Origin: Cladobotryum mycophilum
Taxonomy: Eukaryota > Ascomycota > Sordariomycetes > Hypocreales > Hypocreaceae
Reading direction: 5' to 3'
DNA: 64,000 nucleotides
NCBI GenBank assembly: GCA_036429605.1
Contig: CM071591.1
Location: 5,538,126 to 5,602,125 of the forward strand
Part shown: one piece after another, positions 1-13,073 of the stretch
Layout of the letters: each line of letters starts with the position of its first letter
Numbering within the stretch: position 1 is the first letter of the stretch
Translations under genes and position numbers: made by a program
The notes under the pieces: model-generated
Seen by the model: the letters and a program-made list of their open reading frames with translations, nothing else
Told to the model about the DNA's origin: nothing
The model's database searches: none

Positions 1-329
1 AAGAAGTAATTATAGTAATAACTAAGCAAATTAAAAAACAGAAAATAAGTTTGTATATGTAATAATTAGAGTTATTATAATATAAATAAATATAAGGTTC
101 ATTTAAATATAAATAATTTAATAGTTAAAGAAATTATTTAATATTAATTTAATTAATTATAGTTACTTGTTTTTATAATTAATTTAAATTAATTTAAATT
201 TAATAAGTTTTTCTTTAATTAATTAGTTAATTTAAAGTTTTTTATAATTATATTAAAAAATAACCGCTTTAAAAAACAAGTCTTTTTCACTTATTTAAGT
301 GTATTAATTAATTATAATAAATAGGTTTA
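1..329. repeat. AT-rich RIP relic, end of repeat family X
   Basis: Very AT-rich with no open frame. The segment from about 270 to 327 matches the start of another copy at about 2,846-2,900 (both contain a stretch ending in ataaataggttta). The Fot1 copy at 330-2197 is inserted into this repeat, because the repeat resumes directly at 2,200 with the sequence that follows in the uninterrupted copy. I cannot classify family X. No gene is seen. Confidence 0.5.
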
Positions 330-2197
330 ACGTAATCCACAAGCGAGCGGACCACACAAGCGAGCGGACCACTCATTCAGATCAAAATGAAGCCACCTTC
401 TTATAGCCCTTTTTTTATACCTATATTAAAAAAATACTAAGTAACTATTATACTAATAATAGAATAAGAAATATTCTTTTTATTTTATTATATTTCTTTA
501 TAAGTTTATATATTATAGCCTGTCTTACTATACTTACTATAACGCATAGTCTTTATATAAGACCCTTCTTATTGCTTTTCTTACTCTATCTGCGTATTTA
601 TATCCCTTTAATCTAATTAACCTATCCTTTCTTTAATAGTAAAAGCATTTCTAAGTCATATATATGCTTTCTTTGCTTTACAACGCTTATTTATAGCCTT
701 ATTTACTACATAAAGGTCTTAGACCTCTATACGTAAAAGCATTATTTAATATATTATTATTATTACTTTTTTTATAAATTAGTTAATTATATTTAATATT
801 ATAGTTAAAAAGTTATTTTAGTAAACAGTGATATAATTTTTTATATACTTTAATTATGAATTAGCTTTATATATATTTTTTAGTGTTTTTAAGACCTAAG
901 GCTGTATAGGCCTAATTAGCGTTTCTAAAGGTATTGATATTTGTAATTCTATATAAAGCTTTAAAAAAACACTCTATGGATTAAATAATAATAGACTAGA
1001 TCCTAAAAAGCCTTTTTTAATATTCTTTTTATTAATTATAATAAAGAACACTATATAAAAGGCATAAAGAAAATCAAGCTTACTAATATATATAATATAC
1101 ATATATATTAACTTCTTAATTTACTAACCATATACTTACTTTAATAGCCTAAAACAACTAACATCTAATAGTTAAAGCAAATATAAGAAATAAGAAGGTA
1201 TATAAACTATAATAATCTTATACTTTTTATAATAAAGCTTAAATACCGTTAAGTAATAGCTTTTATAGCTATTAAGGATAAGCATTTAATAGATCCCTTT
1301 TATACGAGAAGCTATATAACGATTAAAATACTTAATCTAATTTAAGCCAATCTTATTAATAGTTTAACTATTCTCTATTATTATAATATACTAATCTATT
1401 AAAAGATCATACTTTTAATACTAATTCTTAAGATAGTATTATACAATAAGAATAATAAATAATAGTATTGCTTAACCTATTGTATTAACGCCTTAGATTA
1501 TAGTTACCTACTCCCGGTTATTAAGCTAAGATAATTTAACTTTTATAAAGCCTTTTAAAATTATAACGACTATACCTAGAAAAATAATACCTATTATAAA
1601 GCTAGTTTTATTAAAATTATAAAGATTATTATTAAAGACCTTATATTTAGCCTTTATATTCTATATAAAAATAAACTAATTACTAATAAGCTTTAGATCT
1701 TTATATTTAACTCTTTAATAATTATATTTATAAGCCTAGTGTATATAAAGCTTTAGTTAGTATTTAATAAAATTTAATATTTAATTTTTACTAACTAATG
1801 GTATATTGTATATATATAGTAAATAATTAACTATTTCTTTAATATTAAATAATCTAGGTAAAAATAATCATATAGATAAATTAATTATATACTTAATTAT
1901 AGCCTTTTCTTTTAATTTTATAAGATTTATTAAATTAGTAATTATATTATATTATAAAGATATATTAGTATAATACTAAAGAATTGTTGTATGACTAATG
2001 TTATAGATCTTAGCTATAGCTCTAAGACTTAAATTCGGGTTTTGTTTAAGAGCTTGAAAAGTAAACAGTATTTTACTTTTATTTAAAGATTCTATTATAA
2101 GAGATTATAGAGGAATTTAATATATAGATATAAAGGTAGATATTATTATGGAGGGTGGTCCGCTTGCTTATATGGTCCGCTCGCTTGTGGATTACGT
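330..2197 (-). mobile_element. Fot1/pogo-type DNA transposon, copy A (RIP-degraded)
   Basis: The element is 1,868 bp and is bounded by long inverted repeats beginning ACGTAATCCACAAGCGAGCG, each with an internal duplicate of the motif AAGCGAGCGGACCAC. The TA dinucleotides at 328-329 and 2198-2199 are the target duplication expected for the Tc1/mariner-pogo group. The interior aligns along its length, on the minus strand, with the transposase gene of the better-preserved copy at 27,326-29,208, but is full of stops from C-to-T and G-to-A change. It is inserted into repeat family X. It is dead as an autonomous element. Confidence 0.9.
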
Positions 2198-2199
2198 TA

Positions 2200-3083
2200 A
2201 CTTTATTTTATTAAAATCTAAATCTTATAAGCTTTAATAAAATACCTATTACTTAATTATATAATTCAAATATTAGTTAAATAATTATATATATTATTAG
2301 TTTTAGCTATTTAAAACTTAATTGTTTTATCTTTATAGGTTAGCCTTTTTTTTTAAATAATTACAACTTTTTAAATATTACTATTATATATTTAATTTTG
2401 TTTATATATATATTTTCTTAATTATATTTATTACTTAATTTCATGAATAAATTAATTCTTAGTTTTTATTTTAATTTTAATAATCCTTTATTTACTTTTA
2501 GTTTAATTATTATTAAACTTAGATTTAAATTCTTTTTTAAACTCTTTTATTACCCTTTTTAGGTTTAGTTAATAATTAAATTTAAGCTTAAGTACTTTAA
2601 CTATTTACTTGTTTTCTAAGATTATAGTTGTTAATTATTTTATGGATTTATTATAGGTATATAATTATATATATTAATAACTAGAATATTAAATATTATG
2701 AGTAAAAAGAAATTTATTTATTTATAAGATATAAGTTTAAGGCCTTAGATACTTATAGAAAATAAATATATAATAAGTATTTTTAAGAAGGTTGTTTTAT
2801 ATTTATTAAATAATATAATATATAATTAGTATTCACCCCCTTAAAGGACATGTCTTTATAACTCATTTAAGTATATTAATTAATTATAATAAATAGGTTT
2901 AGTTTTATTTTATTAAAATCTAAATTTCTTATATTCTAATAAAACACTTATTACTTAATTATATAATTAAAATATTAACTAAATAATTATATATATTATT
3001 ACTTTTAATTATTTAAAATTTACTTATTTTCTTTATTATATGTCTTTATTTATATGGTTAAATTCCCTTTAAACATTATAACC
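2200..3083. repeat. AT-rich RIP relics (repeat family X, two adjoining copies)
   Basis: This is the continuation of the family X copy broken by Fot1 copy A, followed at about 2,846 by the start of a second X copy (first bases CCCCCTTAAAGGACA). The second copy is in turn interrupted by the copia element at 3084 and resumes at 8796. There are no genes. The nesting order visible here is X first, then Fot1 and copia. Confidence 0.5.
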
Positions 3084-3562
3084 TGTTAAAACAAACTAGT
3101 TAATACCCTATTAATTAGGTCTTAATAATAAGAAACAATAAGAATATTGTTTCTATTATTTCCTAGGCTATTCTAGCCTATTCCAGTAGGTTCTAACAAT
3201 TAACAATAATCTTATTATTTCTATTATTTTATAAACTATTCTAGCTTATTCTTTTACTTTCTATACCCTACTTATATTTCCTATACATAGTAAATAGATT
3301 CCTATCTTTTAGTTAATTAATAGATTAAATATAATATTTTATCTTAACCTATTTTTTTCTTTTTTAACCTTAATAGCTAACTAATTCTATAAACCTAATC
3401 TTATTAAAAATTAGTTTATTAAAATACTTATTTTTACTTAAGCTTTTAAAAAAACTAACTAAGCCTTCTAGATTAAGCTATAATAACTTATATAAACTAT
3501 TACTAAACTTATTATTTATTACTATAAGGAATTTTATACCTAAGAAACTATTCTTTTTAATA
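3084..3562 (+). repeat. 5' LTR of the copia element
   Basis: This 479 bp copy aligns end to end with 8311-8790. It starts TG and ends TA (expected CA after RIP). It is followed directly by aggttataagctta, a plausible RIP-altered tRNA primer-binding site. It carries more C-to-T and G-to-A changes than the 3' copy. Confidence 0.9.
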
Positions 3563-6500
3563 GGTTATAAGCTTATAATTTATTAAATAAATTTCCTAAT
3601 TAAGTACTTTATAGGATATTAAAAAACTAAAAGAACACTATAAGTTAATTCTAGAATCTTTCTAATTAAAAAAAAATAATAAGAATAAACTTTAAAAAAA
3701 TAATAAACTTTTATTCTATGCTTAAAAAAATATATTAAATCTAATTCCAGTCTATTTCTATGAAAATAAGGTTTATTTAAGATAATATTTTAAAATTAAA
3801 AATAGCTATTAATTAATTTATTAAATTAATTAATAATATTAATTTAAATCTAATTATTAACTTAACTATTAAATTTATTATTATTAATTAATAATCTAAT
3901 CTAATAAATACCCTAATACCCTTTAATCTATTAGTTATATTAAAAAATATCCTTTTAAATAAAGGTTTTATTAAAAAGACCTTAAAAAAGATTTATAAAT
4001 TTCTAAAATCCTATAAACTAATAGAATTAGAAAATTATAATTAATAGAAATAAGCTTTATTTATTTAATTAATAATTATAAAATATAATATTTTTATTAT
4101 AGACTTTAATATTATTAATAGTTTAATTAGCTTAGCCTAGGCCTTATTATCAATATTAATTAAAAATAGTATAATAGTTATTTTAATAGTTTTTATAGTT
4201 TAATTAAATAGCCTAAAAAAACTTATTATATATTAGAAATTTTTTATTTTATTTTACTAGGCTATAAAAGGAATCTTTATATAAAAGATTCTATATACCT
4301 TTTTATTTAGGTTATAAAAGTATTTTATTTAAGTTTAATATTCATTTTAATAGTTTATTAATTAAACTATTAATAATAAAAGCTAATATAAATACTAAAG
4401 ACTAGGTTAACTAATATCTTATAGTATTTAAAAAAACCTTTTTAATTAGATAAAATAGATTTATAGGACTCTTAAGATTTGATTTATTATAAAGCAGGCT
4501 ATAGAATAAATTAACTTTTAATTCTTAATAGCTAATATTCTAGAAGAGACTAAAAATTTAATTATATTAGTCTATTAGGCTAACTATAAGACTAATAAGA
4601 AAGCCTTTAAGCTAAAAACCCTGTTTAGTTTTTTTTTAAAAAAAAGTAAGGATAATAAAAAAAATAAGAAAAATAAAAGAAATAAAAGCATTAAAAAGAC
4701 CTTAAAATTAGAAATAAAAAAAAACCTTTTTCCTGTTTAACCTTTAATCTAATTAATACTATAAAAATTAATAATTTTAGTTTATTAAACTTTTTAAATA
4801 TTAAAGAATTTCGAGTTTATATAAACTAATCTAAACCTAATAAGGCTAAAACTAATATTTCTTTTAAGAAAAATAGCTTATTATATAATATAAGGTTTTT
4901 TATATATATAATTAATTTAAAAAAATAATTTTTAAACTATACTTTTAATAATAAATCAAGTATAGTTAAAACTAATAATAGGTTTATTTTTTTTAAGAAT
5001 AAGTATAATTAGTTTTGTAGGTTTTAGTATAATAGTTTAATATTTATTAAAAATAAAACTTTAAAATATTTTATATTACCTTAAATTTAATATTAATTTA
5101 TTTAATAGATTATAATATTATAAAATAAAAGATTATATTAGTTTTAATATATTAAAAAATAATAAAAGTAATATAATTATATTATTTGATTTTTAAAAAT
5201 ATAGTTTTTTTTTAATTTTAAAAGGGAAAGAAACTTTTGTTTTTTTAAACTTAGCTTTTATAGTTTATAGTTTTATAAAGGTTAAAATCCTGGCTCTTAG
5301 CTAATTAGAGGTTAAGGAATATTAGGAATTTTTTAATTAAGAAATTTAAAATAGGTTTAATTAAGAAAAAGCTAATCTAAAAGACCTAAAGCTTTTAGAT
5401 AAAAAGGTTTTAAAGATTTTTAATTTTTTAGTAAATTAAAAGTCTAAGAACTAAAATAAATTACTAAAACTAGTTTATCTATAGTATTAAAGGCTAGGCT
5501 ATATCAGCTTCAGTTTATCAAAAAAATAACGAAAACAATTAATAGTATTCTTAATTTTAATACTATTAAAAAAAGATTTTTATTATTTAGCTTATTATAA
5601 AAAAAGTAATTAAAAGGCTAAGGAGTTAGCTTATTCTAGACTTATTTTTTATATTAAATATCTTAGAAGCTAATATTTTTAGTATTAAACCTTTGCTTTA
5701 TAATAAAGTTTTTATTAGACTTTTTATTATTAATTAAAAAATAAGGTTTAAATAGTTTTTTTTTAGTAGATAAAAGTAAAGATTTAATAATTAAGATATT
5801 AAATAGCTTATTAAAAAACCTTAAAAACCTATATAATAGGTATTCTAAAAGGTTCTATTATAATAAGAACATAGAAATAAATAAATTATTCAATAATTAG
5901 TTTTAAAATAAAAGTATTTCTTTTATTATAAATAATTCTTATATTTATAAGTAAAATAAACTAGCTAAGAGGTTTATTAAGGTTCTATTCGATTAGCTTT
6001 AGATTATTATAATAGTAGCCTAATTACTTTTTTATTTATAGAATTTTCTAATTGTAAGGGTTTTAAAGGCTATAAATAATATAATATCTATAAATCAGGA
6101 TTTAACCCCTATAAAGACTCTTTTTAAAGACTTAAATCCTAAAACTAAAGACTATAAGCTAGATCTTTTTAGCTTTTGGATTTTAAAAGCCTATTATAAG
6201 GTTTTTATACTATACGAATAAAGGTCTAAGGGATTAAAATTAGCCTTTAAGACTAAATCAGTAAGATTAGTAAAAAAAAATACTAGGATTTATTTAATAT
6301 ATATTCTTACTAAGAACAAAGTTATTTAAATTAGTTTTATTTAGTTATTTAAATAATAGATTTTTATTATTTTATTTTAAAAATCTTTTAATTAAAGGAT
6401 TTAAATATTAAAAAAATATATTTTTTTAATTAAAAAGATATATTTAATTAAATAATTATAATATTTTTTATTTTTAATAACCTAAATAATTTAAGTAAAG

Positions 6501-6799
6501 CTAGTTTTTTGTTTTTTAATAAAGATATAATAGTTTTATAAGATCTTATAATATTTAATCCTATAGATCTAGATATTATAAAAGCTAATTTAGTCTATTT
6601 TATTAAAGCTATTAAAACTAAGATTTTTCTTATATAAGAAGAATTTAATATTTATAAATAAGCTTTAAAAAACTTTTATAAAAAAAAATAGCTAAAAGTT
6701 ATATACTAAAAATTTAAATAGCTTATTAAATAATATATATTTACTTTTTTAAATAAAAAAGACTTATTTAAAAATAAAAAATCTATTATTATTTAATAA

Positions 6800-8200
6800 G
6801 TTTTAAAAGTTAAAAAGAATTAAAATAATAAAATTATTAAATTTAAGACTAGGTTAATAGTTAAGGGTTTTATATAATAAAAAGGTTTAGATTTTTTTAG
6901 AACTTTAATATTTATAATTACTTTTATTATTTAAAGATTAATAATAGCTTTAATAGTTATTTATAATCTAGAAATTAAATAGATTGATTTTATAAGGTCT
7001 TTTTTAAATAGAATCCTAAAAGAGACTATTTCTTTAAAGCTTTTAAAAGATTTTTAAGAATACAATAGTAAGTCTAGTATAAAAATTAAAGCTATATTAG
7101 TTAAATTAGGCTATAAGAAAAATACTAGTTAGATTATTTAGCTTTAAAAAGCCCTATATAGGCTAAAGTAATCTTTTAAAGAATAGTAATAGGCTTTAAT
7201 TAGCCTAGGCTAAAAGCTAGGCTTTAAGTCTTTAGCTTTAGATTTAATTATCTTATATAATAAAATAAAAGGTATTTTTATAATAACTTATATTAATAAT
7301 TGTTTTATTATAGGGCTAGATCTAGCTAAAATAATTAAATTAAAAATAATTATAAATAAGACTTATATTATTAAAGATAAAGGCTTGATAGTCTTATTTT
7401 TAAAAGTTTAAATTTTAAGGAATTAAAAAAAAGAATAATTAAACTAACTTAAAAATACTATATAAAAAAAACTATAGAGTTCTTTGGCTTAGTTAATTAA
7501 AAACTAATTTATATTCTTTTATAGCCTAGATTACTAGCTAATTAAGGATTATCTAAGCCTTTTAATAAGCTAAATAAGACTAATACTAAACTATCTTAAG
7601 CTATAGTTAGTATAGCTATTTATTTAATTATTTAAACTAAGCTAAATATAGCTTTTACTATATAATTCCTTACTAAAAGCTTTTAAAACCCTTATAAGGA
7701 ATATTTATTAGTTATTTTAAAGCTATTTAATTACCTTAACTAATTAAAGGGCTTAGCTATTAGCTATAATAGCCTAAATAATTAAAATCCTATTAACTAT
7801 TATAATAATAATTTTATAAAAGATAAAATATTTATTAAATTAACTTATAGTTATATTATTTAATTAATAAAAAAACCTATTAATTAAAAAACTAAAAAAA
7901 CTAATACTATAGCTTTATTTATCTTAGAGGTAAAATATATAACTATTATAAAAGTTATTAAAGAAATATAATAAATTATTAGTTTATTTATAAAAACAAA
8001 AAAACTAATAAAGCTTTCTATGGTCTTATATAATAATAATAAACAGGCTATTTTAATAGTTAAGAATTTTATTTTATATAATTATATAAAATATACTTTA
8101 ATTAAATATATTTATATAAAAAAAGATTTTAAAAGATTTAATTATTATTATTTTTTTAGAAATTATTAAAATAATTATTAATAGTTTAATTAAGCTATTA
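6800..8200 (+). pseudogene. copia pol remnant: reverse transcriptase and RNase H
   Basis: Conceptual reading across stops gives a stretch near 6,840-7,010 matching the copia RT start (a KARLV-KGF-Q block, then an ETFAPV-like block, then an -AFLN-like block). Near 7,285-7,310 a YINN sequence sits where copia has YVDD, with both Asp codons changed to Asn as RIP would do. Near 7,930-8,150 are remnants of the RNase H blocks that in the family read E-EY-A, DN--AI--A-NP and KHI-I-YH. The catalytic residues are lost, so this copy cannot function. Confidence 0.85.
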
Positions 8201-8310
8201 ACTAGAACTAAATTTAAAGATTTTATAAGACTCTTAATCCTAGAGATTATTTAATTATTTTTTTTACTTTTAGCCATGAAAATAAAAAGTTTATATTAAT
8301 AATAAAAAAA

Positions 8311-8790
8311 TATTAAAATAAACTAATTAATACTCTATTAATTAGGTTTTAATAATAAAAAACAATAAGACTATTATTTCTATTATTCCTAACCCTATTC
8401 TAGCCTATTCTAATAGATTCTAATAATAAACAATAATCCTATTATTTCTATTATTCTATAAGCTATTCTAGCTTATTCTTTTACTTTTTATACCTTACTT
8501 ATATTTCCTATATATAATAAATAAATTCCTATCTTTTAGTTAATTAATAAATTAAATACAATATCTTATCTTAACCTATCTTTTTTTCTTTTAACCTTAG
8601 TAACTAACTAATCCTATAAGCCTTACCTTATTAGGAATTAGCTTATTAAAATACTTATTTTTCCCTAAGCTTCTAGAAGGACTGACCGAGCCTTCTAGAT
8701 CAAGCTATAATAGCTTATATAAGCTATTACTAAGCTTGTTACTTATTGCTATAAGGAATTTTATGCCTAAGAGTCTACTTCCTTTTAATA
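8311..8790 (+). repeat. 3' LTR of the copia element
   Basis: This 480 bp copy is the partner of 3084-3562. The distal half (about 8,640-8,780) keeps C and G at many sites that are T and A in the 5' LTR, for example in CpA and CpG contexts, so mutation was uneven between the two LTRs. The purine-rich aataaaaaaa just before it may be the decayed polypurine tract. Confidence 0.9.
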
Positions 8791-8795
8791 TAACC

Positions 8796-10384
8796 ATATA
8801 CTTGATTTCTTTTATTTGTATTCTTTTTAGCTATATTTATTATTTAATTTAACTAATTAACCTATTTTTAGTCTTTTTATATTTTAATAATTTTCTATTT
8901 AGTTTTTAGTTAAGTTACTATAATGCTTAAATTTAAATTCTTTTTTAAGCCATTTTATTACCTTTTCTAGGTTTAGTTTATACTTAGATTTAAGTTAATT
9001 AAATACTTCTATTATTTGCTCAATTACTAAGATATTATAGTTATTAATTATATATTTCATAAAAGTATTATATGTATATAACTATGTATATAATTCATTG
9101 TTATAGGTAAGTATAATATTAAGTATAATTAAGAGAAAGAAATCTATTTATTTATAAGATATAAATAATCTTAAGGCCTTAGATATTTGTAAAGGATTTA
9201 GCTTTTTAGGAACCTTTGTTTTTGTATTTGTTTATTATTATAGTAAATATATTATATAAAAAATATAAATAGGTTCAGGTTTAATTAAATTAATTACTTA
9301 AACTTTTATTTTAATGATATAATTAAAGCTTTTAGTATAATAGTTAGTATTACTGTTTTAATATAGTCTATTAAAGAATATTTATATTAATAAAATAGTA
9401 TTAATAATATTTTATAGCTAGCATATCCTTATAGCAGGATTATTTTTATTATTATTATTATACTTTATTACATAATCTAATAATAAATATATTACAAATA
9501 TAAGCACTAAATACTATATTTACTATTTAACTATAAAATTTAAAAAGCTATATATAGTTTGTACAGTTTAAAAGTATAGTCTTATTATATTTACTATAGT
9601 TTTATATAGTTTAATTAAAATTCCTTTAAAAGATTAGTTTTTTATATATATTATATTAAGAAGTATTAGTAGTTTAGTTATAAAAACAATACAGTAAAGT
9701 AAAAGTATTATACCTTTATAAGTTAGTTAATTAACAAGATTCTATTATTTTATTATTTTAAAACTTTTAATTATATTATTAAAATTAAAGTTTAAGCAAT
9801 TAATTTAATAAAACTTAAATTTATTTATACTTTTTATATTATATATCTATTATAATAATAAATAATAAACTAAAAAATAAATGTTTTTAAAAAGCTAAAT
9901 CTTTTATAAATACTTAAAACCTTAATATTATTTATACCTTATAAATAAATAAATTCTTTTTACTAATAATAGTTAATATTATAATTACTTAAAACAGTAA
10001 ATTATACACACAATCGCATACACATAACAATCCTATAAAACAAACAATTAATAACTATAACTATTATAAAAGGAAAAAATAAGTAGGTTTTAAATAATTA
10101 AAAGCAATAATATATACAATAGCTTAGCTAATACTTTAATTATATAATTAAATAATAGGTATTTTATTAGAATATATAAGATTTAGATTTTAATAAGATA
10201 AAACTTAACCTATATATTATAATAAATTAATATAATTAAATAAGTTAAAAGACTGTCTTTTTAAAAGGGAATTATTATTTTATACTATTTAAAATCTATA
10301 AATAAAACTTTATATTAAATTAATTAATATATAAATAATAAATATAAATATTAAAATTATTCTATAAAAGCTATACTAACTATA
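8796..10384. repeat. AT-rich RIP relics (families X and Y)
   Basis: Resumption of the X copy interrupted by copia, followed at about 9,425-9,560 by a minus-oriented copy of a conserved core that recurs at about 13,440-13,590 (+), 20,560-20,720 (-) and 25,905-26,060 (+). I call this family Y. Another X-like end lies near 10,170-10,270. No coding potential is seen; the origin of Y is unknown. Confidence 0.45.
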
Positions 10385-10872
10385 TGTAATAACCCGACCC
10401 TACGTCTAGGTCATATACTAAAAAAATGACCCACTTTTAGGAACACTTATGCTTATTATGGCCTAGCATAACTATAATAGAACCTTAAATAAGCCAACTA
10501 ATCACATTACTAATCCAGCTTACCTCTAAAGAATCAGCTTACTAGGTAAACATAGAATCACTAAGTAAGCAAGGAATCACTAAGTAAATATAAAACTATT
10601 AAATAATTATAATAACTACTAGATCATTAGTTTATTTCTATTAAAATAAAACCTTATATTTATTCAAACCATAATAAACCCAATTACTATATATACTAGC
10701 CTATATCTCTTTTTTATATATTTAATTAATTATTAATTTAATATTATTTACTATTAATATTTAATACCTAAACTATAACATATTAAACCCATTGCTCAAC
10801 CTCGCCCTAATCCACTGCCAATATTAACCACGATCTAGGTTATCCTAGTTAGGAAACGCCCGGAACGTCACA
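10385..10872 (-). repeat. Solo LTR, gypsy-type family
   Basis: This 488 bp unit is bounded by TG...CA and flanked by the 5 bp duplication CTATA (10380-10384 and 10873-10877). Its reverse complement begins TGTGACGTTCCGGGCG and ends GGGTTATTACA, the same termini as the LTR at 47,023-47,433. There is no internal retroelement sequence next to it, so it is a solo LTR left by LTR-LTR recombination. Three GAATC-containing direct repeats near 10,540-10,590 may be U3 regulatory repeats. Assignment to gypsy is inferred from the termini and the 5 bp duplication. Confidence 0.8.
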
Positions 10873-11202
10873 CTATATTATAATATTATTACTCTAATAG
10901 TAATATTGCTTATATATAGGGTTATGTAGTTAATTCATTTTAAAGTAATAATAGCAAGGAAAAGAAAAGGAGTTATAAGGGCTAAGGTAGCCTAGGGTTA
11001 AGAAATAGTATTCTTAGTAGTTTTGTATTTTAGTGTAGTTTTTTATAGCGCTAGTGCTTTATTTTATATAGTCTTATAAACTATTTCTTTTATTTATAAA
11101 AAAGAAAAGTTAAAAAATAGTATTTATTAAGTCTAATAGACTAGCTTATATATTTTTATATTTATTTTTAGTTTTATTAATAATAGTTTATTAAAGCAAG
11201 TA
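10873..11202. other. AT-rich gap without genes
   Basis: About 330 bp of AT-rich sequence between the solo LTR and Fot1 copy B. I see nothing in it beyond the second copy of the CTATA duplication and the TA target site at 11201-11202. Confidence 0.5.
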
Positions 11203-13071
11203 ATGTAATCCACAAACAAACGGACCACACAAACGAGCGGACCACCCTCTATAACAATATCTACCTTTGCATCTATATATTAAATTCCTTTATAATCTCT
11301 TATAACAAAACCTTTAAATAAAAGTAAAGTATTGCTTACCCTTTAAGCTCTTAAACAAAACCTGAATTTAAGTCTTAGAGCTATAGCTAAGATTTATAAC
11401 ATCAGTCATACAATAATTCTTTAGCGTCGTGCTAGTATATCTTTGCGATATAATATAATTACTAATTCAATAAATCTTATAAAATTAGAAAAAAAGACTA
11501 TAATTAAATATATAATTAATCTATTTACGTAATCATTTCTACCTAAATTATTTAATATTAAAGAAATAACTAATTATTTATTACACGTACACAATGCGCT
11601 ATTAATTAATAAAAATTAGGTATTAAACTTTATTAAACGCTAACTAAAGCTTTATATACACTAAGCTCGCAAATATAACTATTAAAGAATTAAATATAAA
11701 GATCTAAAGCTTATTAACAATTAGTTTACTCTTATATAGAATATAAAAGCTAAATATAAGATTTTTAATAATAATTTTTATAACTTTAATAAGATTAGCT
11801 TTATAATAGATATTATCTTTCTAGGTATAGTCGTTATGACTTTAAAAGGTTTTACAAAAGCTAAATTATCTTAGCCTAATAACTAAAAGTAAGTAACTAT
11901 AATCTAAAACATTAATACAATAGGTTAAGCAATACTATTACTTATTATTCTTATTATATAATACTATTTTAAAAATTAGTATTAAAAGTATAATCTTCTA
12001 GTAAATTAGCGTATTATAATAATAAAAAATAACTAGACTATTAATAAGGTTAGCTTAGATTAGATTAAGTATTTTAATTATTATATAGCTTTTTATATAA
12101 AAGGGATCTATCGAATGCTTATCCTTAATAGCTATAAGAGCTACTATTTAACGGTATTTAAGTTCTATTATAAAAAGCATAAGATTATTATAGTCTATAT
12201 ACCTTCTTATTCCTTATATCTACTTTAACCATTAGATATTAGTTATTTTAGGCTATTAAAGTAAGCATATAGTTAGCAAATTAAAAAATTAATGCGTATA
12301 TATATTACACATATTAATAAGCTCAACTTCCTTTATATCTTTCGTATAGTATTTTTTATTATAATTAATAAAAAGAATATTAAAAGAGACTTTTTAGGAT
12401 TTAGTCTATTACTATTTAATCCATAAAGTATTCTTTTAAAGCTTTATATAGAATTACAAATATTAACACCTCTAGAAACACTGATTAGGCCTATACGGCC
12501 TTGGGTCTTAAAAACACCAAAAAACACACATAAGGCTAATTTATAATTAGAGCATATAAAGAATTATATTACTACTTACTAAAATAACTCTTTAACTATA
12601 ATATTAAATACAATTAACTAATTTATAAAAAAAGCAATAATAATAATACATCAAATAGCACTTTTATATACAAAGGTCTAAGACCTTTATACAGTAAATA
12701 AAGCCATAAACAAACACCGCAAAGCAAAAAAAATATATATACGACTTAAAGGTACTTTTACTATTAAAAAAGGGATAAGTTAATTAGATTAAAGGGATAT
12801 AAATATATAAATAGAGTAAGAAAAACAGTAAGAAGGGTCTTGTACAAAGGCTACGCATTATAGCAAGTATAGCAAGATAGGCCATAATATATAAACTTAT
12901 AAAAAAATATAATAAAATAAAAAAATATTTCTTATTTTATTATTAGTATAATAGTTATTTAGTATTTTTTTAATATAGGTATAAAAGAAAAGGGCTGTAA
13001 GAAAATGGCTTTATTCTGATCTGAATAAGTGGTCCGCTTGTTTGTGTGGTCCGCTCGCTTGTGGATTACGT
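11203..13071 (+). mobile_element. Fot1/pogo-type DNA transposon, copy B (RIP-degraded)
   Basis: 1,869 bp with the same terminal inverted repeats as copy A (left end RIPed to ATGTAATCCACAAAC; right end intact) and TA at both flanks (11201-11202, 13072-13073). The transposase remnant is on the plus strand. Near 11,845-11,880 it preserves the codon register GFTKAKLS, which is useful for locating the one-base loss in copy C. It has many stops and is not functional. Confidence 0.9.
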
Positions 13072-13073
13072 TA

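Larger units (their letters stand above)
3084..8790 (+). mobile_element. Ty1/copia LTR retrotransposon, full length, RIP-degraded
   Basis: The element is about 5.7 kb with LTRs at 3084-3562 and 8311-8790. It is flanked by the 5 bp direct repeat TAACC (3079-3083 and 8791-8795), which fixes both ends. The plus-strand order inside is that of copia elements: a gag-like part, an integrase region near 5.4-6 kb, reverse transcriptase near 6.84-7.35 kb and RNase H near 7.9-8.2 kb. Every frame is broken by transitions typical of RIP. Family and strand are secure from the polymerase remnants; subfamily cannot be told. Confidence 0.93.
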
